This document shows positions 1 through 34,516 of a DNA stretch of 64,000 nucleotides, piece by piece. The notes under the pieces are model-generated. The model did no database searches. It was not told the DNA's origin and saw only the letters and a list, made by a program, of their open reading frames with translations. Made by a program: the position numbers and the translations under genes. Numbering within the stretch: the stretch's first letter is position 1; each line of letters starts with the position of its first letter. The stretch comes from Fistularia commersonii (lineage: Eukaryota; Chordata; Actinopteri; Syngnathiformes; Fistulariidae): positions 9,878,501-9,942,500 of the forward strand of contig JBBMNZ010000035.1 of NCBI GenBank assembly GCA_037954325.1, given 5' to 3'.

Positions 1-1474
1 GACCTTGTTTAATCAGAACTAATGAGCCGGTTGAAGCGAGGCCCCGAGTGGCCCCAGTGATTTGTTTCAGAGCCAGATACACAGGCCGTGAAAGCGAGAA
101 AACCCTTCCCTCAAAGCAGTGCACTATTGATTGCAACATAAGTTATTCAAAGCCAACGGCAAGCGTTGCATTCCTCTCCATCAATTCATGTGCATTATTT
201 ATCGCTTTGCCTCCTTGCTATCATCAAAACTGCTCACTGTGCCAAGTCCAAGTGGTTGAGGAAATCACATTAGGTCAGAAGTAGTAAACAAGCTAATATA
301 GCTGCTGTGATTTGTAAAAATCACAAGAACAATTTGTAAAAAATGTTAAAAATATGGTTCAGATTAAAAAAGAAAGCTCTTGAAGTACATTTTTAAAGCA
401 GATGATTTTAAACATTAGAGTGATCTAAAGCAGTTTATGAGGGATAACTTTCGGATAGACACGTTTTTGTTTTTATTCTTTTTTATATTTTTTGGAATAT
501 GGCAATGATGTAGACAAAGGAATTATTATTGAGGAATGCAGAATTATGGATATTATGTCTCAGCAATGCTTGAAAGGAAATTCTGAAGATTTGTCGCAAG
601 ACGTAAACAGAATGAGAAGTCTGGATAAAGAAAATTAAAATGCAATTAGGATTACTTATTTCCTATTTTAGTTAGGAGTCAAAATATGCTAACAAATGGT
701 TGACAACAGCAGGTAAAGATTGACTTTTTTTTACTTTTTGTTTGTTTACCTTGATGGTGAATTAATTGTTGGTCCAGATTGTAGTATTCTGCTGTACTCA
801 CCGGTGCCCAAACAAATCCAAAGAAAGGGGAAAATAACTGTCAAAAAATTATGTAATCATATGTGGATGCAGCTTTGAAGGCGGGAGAGGAATGTTGCCT
901 GGTGTCCCGTGATATAACATTGCCGATCCAAAGAGCGAGAGCATCAAATCTTATCTTGTAAATCTTGATTTTTTTTTTTCTTAATTTATTCTTGCATGCA
1001 TGATGTTTTGAGCAAAACATAGGCTCTGTCTCAAATGCATATCGGAGATGTGTGTTTACAATCTCAGGTATGCATGTGAATAAGACCTAACACGTTTTTT
1101 GTGTTATATGTAAAATAAATCATCTTTTCTTTTTGGAGCACTCTTGGTCTATGGATTTTTCAATACTCTATTTACTCAACTTTTTTTGATCAGGCACACA
1201 TCCCTTTCTGGGTAGCAGATGTGTGTGTTTGTTTTTCTTTTCTAGATCTTGTTAATCTTGCCAATGTTATCTCGTCTGACAAAGCACAACAGGAGAATTG
1301 ATGAGTCAGAAAATGTTATTAGTAGTTCACAGTTCTTTCGATGTAAATCTGTGTGAAAATGTCCTTCCAGACCATTTTCTGCATCCAGCTTCCTTAATAC
1401 ATCCATGTCTAGAGCCTTAGGAGGCTCTTTAGTGATCCCCCTCTCTCTCTCTCCCTCTCTCTGATTCTCTTTCT

Positions 1475-1541
<67 letters not shown>

Positions 1542-1579
1542 TCTCTAACCCACTGACTCACACACGCAAACACACACAC

Positions 1580-1627
<48 letters not shown>

Positions 1628-1913
1628 TCACACACATACACACATTAGTCCTGCAAAAGGTCAAGGTGAACCTAATTAAAAGAGACAGTGGGATGTTAAT
1701 ACTCTCTGTGCTCCATTAGCATGTTTTAACACTGACCGTGAATGTACTCTCTCCTTTTTCTCTTGGTTGTCCTGTTTAGCACCTCTCTTTTTCTTTCTTA
1801 ACCCCTCTTCACCTTCAGCTCAGTGTTATTAATAAATGTTGATGTATCCATGATGTTCCTATTCCCCTCAATATTTTTTGTTTTGTTTTGTTCTGTTAAT
1901 TTTCCACTTGCAG
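1..1913 (+). other. tenm3 intron (3' portion)
   Basis: Noncoding AT-rich sequence leading to the acceptor at 1913. Apart from the (CT)n/(CA)n block at 1438-1645 I see no exon, transposon or RNA gene. Confidence 0.7.
1438..1645. repeat. Adjacent (CT)n and (CA)n microsatellites
   Basis: A pyrimidine-only (CT)n tract at about 1438-1546 is followed within 13 bp by a (CA)n tract at about 1559-1645, both with few interruptions. Such a pair can adopt H-DNA and Z-DNA. It lies about 270 bp before a tenm3 exon. Confidence 0.95.
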
Positions 1914-26273
<24,360 letters not shown>

Positions 26274-26543
26274 CACGGCGTGAACACACTTCTACCCATG
26301 TGACTGCCTGAGAAGTTGTGTTTTGACACCGCCCGTGTTGAGACTCGAAACTAGCCACTGAAGAGACCCCACGTTTGCAACCTTTTTTTCTTTTTTTTTT
26401 TTGTTTCCTGACAAAAAAATGAAGTATTGATTGATGATTCAAGGAAGCAATTCAGTGCAACTGACAGAAAAAAACATACTTAGCTGGTTTATAATGATGA
26501 ACCTATAAAAGTGGTTTGTTTGACAAATGCCTTTTCTTTCACT

Positions 26544-26554
26544 CTTTCTATCTT

Positions 26555-26602
<48 letters not shown>

Positions 26603-26604
26603 TC
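26544..26604. repeat. (CTTT)n microsatellite in tenm3 3' UTR
   Basis: A tract of CTTT with a few CTAT variants at the start, 61 bp, transcribed as a pyrimidine-only stretch in the tenm3 3' UTR. Confidence 0.95.
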
Positions 26605-27971
26605 GCCCCGTCATCTGCCTTCTGAACAGCCTGCACGCATGCCCCTCCCCATCTTATCTGGTAGGCGGGGCTAACCTGAGTGCTGTCTAGCTGTTTAACA
26701 GTGGGATGTAAAGACTGGTTCTCTGCATTTCTGCAGCCATTGCCACTAGACAAAGCATTTCGGCGGTTGCAAACTGCCCGAGCGGTCAACAGACCACGCG
26801 TCTGTGCACCCCAAACAGATGTCACAGGTGTCAAGTTGAGAGGTTTGAGACCTAATGTCTCATTTTCTGTGGCGGAAGACTTTGAAAGGAACTGTTGTGG
26901 ACTCTCTCTAAGAGAGACAGGCACAAAAAAAGGACAATTTGTACGAAGGAAAAGAAAAAAAACGAGCTTTTCTGTTTTACTTTTTTGTTTTATATATAAA
27001 CTTGCATTCGCTTCAAACATAAAGGGGATAATAAAATGAACAAAAAAGTGTTTACAAACTATAACCAGTACCACGATTACTGCACCGCCATCACCACCGC
27101 CACAAGAATGGACCAGGATACCAACTCAACAAAAGCAGACGTTTTGAGTTGTGTTTCGTTCTTACTCATATCCGTTTTGAAAAAAAAAAAAATGGAAGAA
27201 AGAAAAAACAGCCTCCTCCTCTTCATCCCCTGTGCTTTTGACAAGACCTACAAAATCTTACTGTTTTCAAGCCAGCTCATGCTGTGTGTCAGGAGGCCGG
27301 GCAACTGCAGTGTCACAGCTGTCAGTTGTTCTCTGTGGATGTACTCTTTGTGGACCGAGTCAGCTCAGCAGACTCCACCCCCACCCCGTCCCCCCACTCG
27401 CACAGGAGCCCTTCACCTCTGCAAAAATGTGACTCAGCCTCATAACGCATAGACTTTGTGCTTTTATTGGTCAAAGTTGGTAGTATTGCTTGCAATAGAA
27501 ACATGTTGTCTTGGCTTTTCGGGGTGGGTTGGGGGGGCAGGGTTGCTGTGAGTAGTAACTGACCGTTGCTTCTCTACACGTTCTTGCTTGTTTCTCTTTA
27601 AAGGGACAGTGTATCGCCATCAGTGACTTTTAACGAGTAACAGTAACAAATCAAAAATCGGTGTGGATGTTTTTCGCTCATTGATTGTGGGTCTCTGTAC
27701 TCTTTTAGAGAAATTTCCTTTGTGTGTATGTGTGTTTACAAGGGCGGGAAGTTGACTGTAACCATTGGGAAAAGAAAGAATGGGGAACTTTACTGAGAGA
27801 GTTAACATCATTTGCGACCAATGTCCTTATTTTCCAGAGACAGTTGAGATGAGTTGGAAATGTTTTCGGGTTTTCTCTTTTTTTATTTTGAAGGTTGAGA
27901 AATTCCACTTATCCGTACATCAATATTAGTCTCAGAGAAAGTAATTTATGTACAGTGTTTCTACAGTAAAG

Positions 27972-27977
27972 AATAAA
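27972..27977 (+). promoter_or_regulatory. Polyadenylation signal, tenm3
   Basis: AATAAA in the context aagAATAAAacc, followed about 20 bp later by a T-rich element (actgttttttt), is a standard vertebrate cleavage and polyadenylation arrangement. Confidence 0.65.
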
Positions 27978-28240
27978 ACCTTTGAAACTTGAACTGTTTT
28001 TTTCAGCTTCTTTATTCATCTGAAAAAAAGTAAACAGATGTATTATACATATAGGTATATTTATTTCAATTTGTTTTGGGAGGTATTCCATTTAAAGTTA
28101 TTCCAACGGCTTTTTTAAGGTTTTCGTAACCCCTTTATTTATCTCACTCAACAGCATTTCCCTAAAAATCCAATAGGATAGAATCCAATATAATCCAATC
28201 GGGCTTATTTAAAAATGATTTAGTTTGAATTACTTCTGGC

Positions 28241-28515
28241 TTTTCTTCATTCACTCATTCATTCATTATCTATGCCACTCATGCACTTGAAGTTGCAGTT
28301 GGGCTGGAGCCTATCCCATTTTGCGAGAGGCTTGGTTCACCCTTGCCAGCCGGGCCACATATAGAGGCATAACCAGTCACACTCTCATTCACACGTCTGA
28401 GCAATTAAAGGACTGTAATCAACCTGCTGCATGTTTTTGGATTGTGGGAGAAAACCGTCGAACCTGGAGGAAACACGAGCAGACAAAGGGAAAACTCCAC
28501 ACAGAAAGCCCCCCC
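28241..28515 (-). mobile_element. SINE-like fish repeat with ATTC/TGAA tail, copy 1
   Basis: The left edge has cattcactcattcattcatt and gagcctatccca; the right part has gtttttggattgtgggag, gaggaaacacgagcagac and aactccacacagaaag. These are the familiar modules of a highly repeated teleost element, in antisense orientation. The tRNA-like head is truncated. Related copies lie at 36,566, 37,151, 37,721 and 48,825. Confidence 0.65.
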
Positions 28516-28855
28516 CTCTGATGACAATGAAACAAGATCTTTTGTTTCACTGAGATAAGTACTTGCTAAACAATTTGCTTATACCACGCTCCTGGAGGCA
28601 AGACAACTATACTTTGCAATAAAGACAAACACACACATAAACAACCATACACAAAATTACTCACACAGATCAAATTCATGTAATGAAGTAATAGTATGCT
28701 ACAAGATAGCCTAAACCAGGAAACAACACTTTACGTAGGACATTCTTTGGACATGCTGACCGAGACAAAATGTCATCTTCTGTCATCTTCTCTGCCCACC
28801 TTCAAACAGTTAGTGGACTGCAAGACTAGAGACAATAAAACTCTGGACCTGCTGT

Positions 28856-30082
28856 ATGCAAATGCGACAGACACACACAACTGCACATCTCCCTGCTGTG
28901 GGCAGGGCAGACCACAACCTGGTCCACTTAAAGTCTCGCTATGTTCCTGAAGTCCAGCGGAAACCTGTGATCACTAGCACTGTCCGAAGGTGGTCTCAGG
29001 AGGCAGAACTGACTCTTCAGGGATGCTTTGAGACGACTGACTGGGATGTGCTCTGCGAAGATCAGGGAGACGACATTGAAAAACTTTCTGCCTGCATTAC
29101 GGACTATGCGAACTTCTGCACGGAAAACATCATCCCCACCAAGACGGTGCGTTGTTTCACAAGAAACAAAACCTGGGTGACCAAGGACATTAAGGCCACG
29201 CTGAACAGGAAGAAGGCAGCATTCAGGAGCGGAGATAAAGAGGAGCTGAAGAAGGTGCAGACTGAGCTGAGGGAAAAGATCGCAGAGGGCAAGGACAGTT
29301 ATTGGAGAAAGCTGGAGAGCAAACTCCAGCAGAACAACATGAGGGAGTTGTGGAGTGGGTTGAAAACCATCACTGGCCATGGAAAACAAGGAAGCCAGAT
29401 GATGGTAGGAGACCTGCATGAGGCCAACAAACTAAACCTGTTTTTCAACAGATTTGATGAAGAAGCCTCTGCCCACCCCCCCTCCAGCTCTGCTCAGGAC
29501 TCTCCTTCCCCTGTGCCCTCACCTCTCACCTCTAAGACTTTTCCCCCTCCCCCACGCACCTCTTCTGCTTCCCTGTACGATGTCTCGTCAACACCTCAGC
29601 CCTCCTGCCCCCCACTGAGACTCTCTCCACCCCCTCCCGTCACCTTCCCCGCTGAGGAGGTGAGAAAAGAGTTCAGTCGCCTTCATCCCAGGAAAGCCCC
29701 TGGCCCTGACGGACTTAGCCCCAGAGTGCTGAAAGGATGTGCCTTTCAGCAGTGTGGGATCTTCACATATCTCTTTAACCTGAGCCTGATCCAGATGGTT
29801 GTCCCTAACCGGTGGAAAACCTCATGTCTGGTCCCAGTGCCCAAGAAAAAGCATCCCAGCACACACAGTGACTACAGACCAGTGGCCCTGACATCACACG
29901 TCATGAAATCACTGGAGAGGCTCGTCCTGAGGCAACTTCGTACTGTTGTCGGACCTTCGCTGGGCCCCCTGCAGTTCGCATACCAGCCCCGGATAGGTGT
30001 GGAAGATGCCATCATCTTCCTGCTGCACAGTCTACACCCACCTTCGGGAGGCAGGAAGCATAGTGAGAGTCATGTTCTTTGA
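28856..30082 (+). pseudogene. LINE ORF2 fragment (endonuclease tail and RT N-terminus)
   Basis: 408 open codons: endonuclease C-terminus (VGRADHNLVHLKSRY), a lysine-rich linker (RKKAAFRSGDKEELKKVQ), a Pro/Ser-rich spacer (SAHPPSSSAQDSPSPVPSP) and the first RT blocks up to LQFAYQPRIGVEDAI. The frame is then lost; RT motifs A and B continue in the frame of 29997-30287. Confidence 0.75.
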
Positions 30083-31054
30083 CTTCTCCAGTGCTTTCAA
30101 TACCATTCGACGTGCCCTGCTGAACAGGAAGCTTCTGGACATACAGGTCGATGCTCCTCTCGCGACCTGGATCAACAACTACCTCACAGGTCGGCCGCAG
30201 TACGTGAGGCTGGGGAACATCACGTCGGACACCATTGTGAGCAGCACAGGAGCGCCACAGGGGCCGGTCCTGTCTCCCTTCCTGTAAACACTCTTCACCT
30301 CAGACTTCAGGTTCTCCCCGCAGTCCTGCCACCTGCAGAAATTATCAGATGACTTTGCCATCGGGGCTGCATCAACGGAGGCCAGGAGGAGGAGTACAGG
30401 AGCGTGGTGGACAGGTTTGTGGAGTGGTGTGGACTGAACCACCTGCAGCTCAATGTGTCTAAGACAAAGGAGCTAGTGGTGGATTTCAGGAAACAAAGGA
30501 CCCACATGAATCCGGTCACCATCAGGGGTACAGAAGTTGACATTATGGACACCTACAAATACCTGGGTGTCCACTTGGACAATAAACTGGACTGGACCTT
30601 GAACACCAATGCCATCTTCAAGAAGGGTCAGAGCCGCCTGTTCTTCCACAGGGGGCTCGGATCTTTCAACGTCTGCAGGACCATGCTGCAGATGTTTTAC
30701 CACTAGGTGGTGTCCAGCGTCATCTTCTACGCTGTTGTATGCTGGGGCAGCAGGCTCAAGACAGCTGACACCAACAGACTCATCAGGAGAGCTGGGTCGG
30801 TCTCGGGAGTGGAGGTGGAGTCTGTTGTGCAGGTGTCAGAGAGAAGGATGCTGAGGAAGCTCCTCAGCATCATGGACAATGTCCATCACCCCCTGCATGC
30901 CACACTGACATCCTGTCAGAGCTCTTTCAGTCGTAGATTGATACCACCAAGGAGCTCCACTGAACGCCACAGGAGGTCTTTCCTACCTGAGGATATCAGA
31001 CTTTTTAATTCCTCTTCCCTCAGCCGCAGGGAATCTTCAAATCTTTGTACTTGA
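29997..31054 (+). pseudogene. LINE RT C-terminal portion in three broken frames
   Basis: Three consecutive segments (to 30287, 30404-30706 and 30707-31054) carry RT motifs A and B, then LQLNVSKTKELVVDF and YLGVHLDNKLDW, then the C-terminal VVCWGSRLKTAD block and RRSFLPEDIRLFN. An in-frame TAA after SPFL and a TAG at 30704-30706 interrupt it. Confidence 0.75.
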
Positions 31055-31215
31055 GACTTTAAAACACTTGATAGCCTTAACCTTGACAATTTATATTTTA
31101 TTGTATTTCTTATTCTCCCTCCTTCTTACTATTATCTATTATTGTTATGTTTTTGCTTGAAACTCTGGCACAACAATTTCCTTCGGGATAAATAAAGTTG
31201 TTCTCATCTCATCTC

Positions 31216-32364
31216 AAAAACATCTGTAACTGTTTTGGCCTTTATTGTAGTTGGACTCACAGGTGAAACTAACTCAAATCTAGTGGCTTAAAAAGTAATG
31301 ACCAAAAAAAATTATTGGAGGAATTTTTATATCTGTTTATCTGAACTTTGCATTAAATGTATGTGTTTGACCCAGAATAATCCATCTTGTACTGAAGGGG
31401 GCAACAAGTTGTTGCGTAGAATCCAATACACCACTACACAGGTGTTGGGATGATGGTATAAAAGAGGTAACATCCTCCAGACCATACTAAATATGTCCTG
31501 TGTCAGCAGTGACATTTACTTAGAAGTTCAGCCTAGCAGTTTGGCACCACAGTGATACTTCTACATGGGTTCATGATTGAATCAGCAGCGTGTTTCCCCT
31601 GAATGAAACATTGTCCAATTACTAATACTACAAGCCGAGTGTTTGACTAAACAAGATCCTCTGCGCATATAGTCAGTCATTCAAGAGACACTGGTCTACC
31701 ACATCCCCCATCTGAGGAATGTTCTGGACCTGTTGGTATGTCAGTCCTATTCCATGAAAGATCTCCAATGGAAGAGAGGAAAAATTATTGAAATTGCTAC
31801 AATAAGTAATTTGCCATTGGCTTTTGAAGGCATTCCACAAAAGACTATTTGGGTGGTCTTGGCTTTGAGGCCAACCGGGGGCCTTTCCATGCCAGCAAAA
31901 ATATCCCATTTGACTGTTCTCTGCCCGGGTTGTTTGGTTTCATGCCCCGGTCAGCAAAGTTTATTCTTCATAATGGATAATTGTGAGTGAAAGAGAGAAG
32001 CTTTCAAAGCTAAGTTGTATAGACATACAGAGGCGTATCAGTTGTGAATTCTTATAATTGAAATGCATTTGTTTGTCATGAATGCAGATGCTGCTGGAAT
32101 TTGAGGAGGGAAAAAACTTTTCAGTTGAAACTAAATTCAGTGAATTGGCTTTAAGTCTCTATGAGAACACAAAATTCTCTTGAACCACATAGAAAGAAAC
32201 ATTTAACAGGTTGTCGGTGATCTAAAATGAATCATTTTTTTGATCTGCCTGTAACAAATACACTGGGTAACCTATTTCTCAGTAGGACATAAAACTAAAT
32301 TGTGAATTAAAAACATATCTTTAAGCATATATTTAACATAAGAAAAAAAACAAAGAATCCTTCG
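31216..32364. other. Intergenic sequence, nothing recognised
   Basis: About 1.1 kb of AT-rich sequence without a convincing ORF, RNA or repeat between two LINEs. Confidence 0.6.
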
Positions 32365-33182
32365 CTGGATCAGTCAAAGCCCGGGTTAATTAGGATGGCC
32401 ACTGGTGCCGATAACCTGCAGGGTACCAGTGGAAACTGGGCTACTGTGTCATGTTCAGAAGCAAAGAGAGAAGAGGAAAGGCAAGAGTCTGGGACTTGCA
32501 GAGCAGGAAGATGGATATACTGTGTGTCCAGGAAACCAGATGGAAAGGTTAGAAGGCTAGAAGCTTAGGAGCGGGCTTTAAGTTGCACTATCATGGTACT
32601 GACAGGGAGAAACGGAGTAGGAGTTATTTTGAAGGAGTTCATGAGGAATGTTCTGGAGGTGAAAAGAATTTCAGATAGACTTCGAGTCTGAAACTGGAAA
32701 TTGAAGGTGTGATGCTCAATGTTGTTAGTAGCTGTGCCTCACTGGTGGGATGTGAGTTTGAGGAGATGGAGAAGATCTAGAATGAGTTAGATGAAGTGAT
32801 GCAGATGGCCCCAAGAGATGAGAGGAGTAATTGGTGCAGACTTTAATGGGCATGTTGGTGTAGACAATAGAGGTGATGAAGAAGTGATGGGCTGATTTGG
32901 TGTCCAGGATAGGAACCCAGTGGGACAGATGGTTGTGGACTTGGCAAAAAGGATGGAGATGGCTGTAGTGAATACTTTTTTTCCGAAAATACAGAAATAT
33001 ATGTGCAACTAATGTGATCAGGGAGACAGGTAGGAGGGTACTTGGTGTATTATCTGGAAGGAAAGTAGATAAGGAGACTTGGTGGTGGAATGAGGAAATG
33101 CAGGAGTATATCCGGAGAAAGCAGTTACCAAAGAAGTGGAACGCCGAGGGGACTGAAGAGAACGGACAGGAGTACAATGAGA
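32365..33182 (+). mobile_element. Older RTE-clade LINE, left half (interrupted)
   Basis: This is diverged plus-strand sequence colinear with the 5' end and endonuclease of the RTE element at 33183-36370. Examples are ggaaactgggctactgtg, ggaaaccagatggaaagg, ggtgcagactttaatgggca and ggatggagatggctgtag, with an internal deletion before gtgatcagggagacagg. It stops exactly at the 15-bp target site and resumes at 36371. Confidence 0.85.
33168..33182. repeat. Target-site duplication, left copy (15 bp)
   Basis: aggagtacaatgaga is identical to 36371-36385 and marks the insertion point of the minus-strand RTE element. Confidence 0.93.
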
Positions 33183-33217
33183 TCTTCTTCTTCTTCTTCT
33201 TTTTTCGGCTTTTCTCG

Positions 33218-34516
33218 TTAGGGGTCGCCACAGCGAGTCAACTTTCTCCATCTAACCCTATTCTCTGTATCTTCCTCTCTCACACCAACTACCTTCATAT
33301 CCTCTCTCACTACATCCATAAATCTTCTCTTTGGTCTTCCTCGAGACCTCTTGCCTGGCAGCTCCAATTCCAGCATCCGTCTACCAATATATTCACTATC
33401 TCTTCTCTGTACATGACCGAACCATCTCAGTCTGGCTTCTCTGACCTTCTCTCCAAAACATCGAACATGTGCCGTCCCTCTGATAGACTCATTCCTGATC
33501 CTATCCATCCTGGTCACTCCCAAAGAGAACCTCAACATCTTCATTTCTGCAACCTCTAGTTCTGCCTGCTGTCTTTTGGTCATTGTAACAGTTTCTAGTC
33601 CATACATCATCGCTGGTCTCACCACTGTCTTGTACACCTTTCCTTTTATTCTGGCTGATAGTCTTCTATCACATAGTACCCCTGACACTTTTCTCCACCC
33701 ATTCCAACCTGCTTGGACCCGTCTCTTCACCTCTTTTCCGCACTCTCCGTTGCTCTGGACTGTTGACCCTAAGTACCTGAAATCCTCCAGCTTCTTGATC
33801 TCCACTCCCTGTAGCCTCACCGCTCCACCCAAGTCCCTCTCGTTCACACACATATATTCTGTCTTGCTGCGACTAACTTTCATTCCTCTCCTTTCCAGAG
33901 CATACCTCCACCTCTCTAGATTTTCCTCTACCTGTTGTCTGCTCTCACTACAGATCACAATGTCATCCGCAAACATCATGGTCCATGGGGATTCCTGTCT
34001 AACCTCATCTGTCAGCCTATCCATCACCATTGCGAACAAGAAGGGGCTCAGAGCTGATCCCTGATGGAGTCCCACCTCCACCTTGAACTTCTCTGTTACC
34101 CCTACAGCACACCGTACCAGTGTCTCACAGCTAGCATACATGTCCTGCACCAGTCTAACATACTTCTCTGCCACTCCAGACTTCCTCATAAAATACCAGA
34201 GCTCCTCTCTTGGCACCCTGTCATATGCTTTTTCTAGGTCTACAAAAACGCAATGTAACTCCCTCTGGCCTTCTCTGTACTTTTCTATTAGCATTCTCAA
34301 CGCAAATACTGCATCTGTAGTACTCTTCCTAGGCATGAAGCCATACTGCTGTTCACAAATGCTGACTTCTGCTCTCAGTCTAGTTTCCACTACTCTTTCC
34401 CATAACTTCATTGTATGGCTCATCAACTTTATCCCTCTGTAGTTGCCACAATTCTGCACATCCCCTTTATTCTTAAAAATAGGCACCATCACACTTTGTC
34501 TCCATTCTTCAGGCAT
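33218..34516 (-). CDS. RTE LINE reverse transcriptase ORF (432 aa)
   Basis: It begins MPEEWRQSVMVPIFKNKGD. The RT core is intact: NYRGIKLMSHTMKLWERV, CEQQYGFMPRKSTTDAVF, motif A CVFVDLEKAYDRVP, motif B GLHQGSALSPFLF and motif C MMFADDIVI with both aspartates. The thumb follows with RYLGSTVQSNGECGKEVKRR, WFGHVQRRDSEYIGRRMLE and RGRPKRRFMDVVREDM, ending RCGDP. It is upstream-disconnected from the endonuclease frame only by the slip near 34,525. Confidence 0.9.
   Translation of the reverse strand: MPEEWRQSVMVPIFKNKGDVQNCGNYRGIKLMSHTMKLWERVVETRLRAEVSICEQQYGFMPRKSTTDAVFALRMLIEKYREGQRELHCVFVDLEKAYDRVPREELWYFMRKSGVAEKYVRLVQDMYASCETLVRCAVGVTEKFKVEVGLHQGSALSPFLFAMVMDRLTDEVRQESPWTMMFADDIVICSESRQQVEENLERWRYALERRGMKVSRSKTEYMCVNERDLGGAVRLQGVEIKKLEDFRYLGSTVQSNGECGKEVKRRVQAGWNGWRKVSGVLCDRRLSARIKGKVYKTVVRPAMMYGLETVTMTKRQQAELEVAEMKMLRFSLGVTRMDRIRNESIRGTAHVRCFGEKVREARLRWFGHVQRRDSEYIGRRMLELELPGKRSRGRPKRRFMDVVREDMKVVGVREEDTENRVRWRKLTRCGDP

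Larger units (their letters stand above)
26274..27995 (+). other. tenm3: tenm3 3' untranslated region
   Basis: About 1.7 kb follows the stop without coding potential. It contains a (CTTT)n tract at 26544-26604, purine and A-rich runs around 26930-27035 and 27180-27215, and a canonical AATAAA at 27972-27977 followed by T-rich sequence. An earlier AATAAA at 27030-27035 could give a shorter transcript. The 3' end is inferred from the signal only. Confidence 0.7.
28790..31215 (+). mobile_element. 5'-truncated L2/Maui-like LINE, inactive
   Basis: The element begins inside the AP-endonuclease end (KTLDLLYANATDTHN). A linker and reverse transcriptase follow: RKAPGPDGLSPRVLK (about 29,690), PVALTSHVMKSLERLVL, motif A FFDFSSAFNTI (about 30,076), motif B GAPQGPVLSPFL, a degenerate motif C LSDDFAIG, YLGVHLDNKLDW and the C-terminal RRSFLPEDIRLFN. 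It is broken by frameshifts near 28,905 and 30,040 and by stops at 30,285 and 30,704. The 3' end is ttccttcgggataaataaag then (CATCT)n. L2 versus a related clade is by motif resemblance. Confidence 0.8.

Noticed and set aside
1409..1627. Arg/Glu-rich minus-strand open frame
   Set aside because: Pure translation of the (CT)n/(CA)n microsatellite. The same applies to the frames over 5524-5860, 14973-15257 and 17554-17739.
27036..27452. 138-codon open frame in the tenm3 3' UTR
   Set aside because: Composition is low-complexity (lysine run from poly-A, proline run from C-rich DNA), it resembles no family, and it lies inside the UTR.
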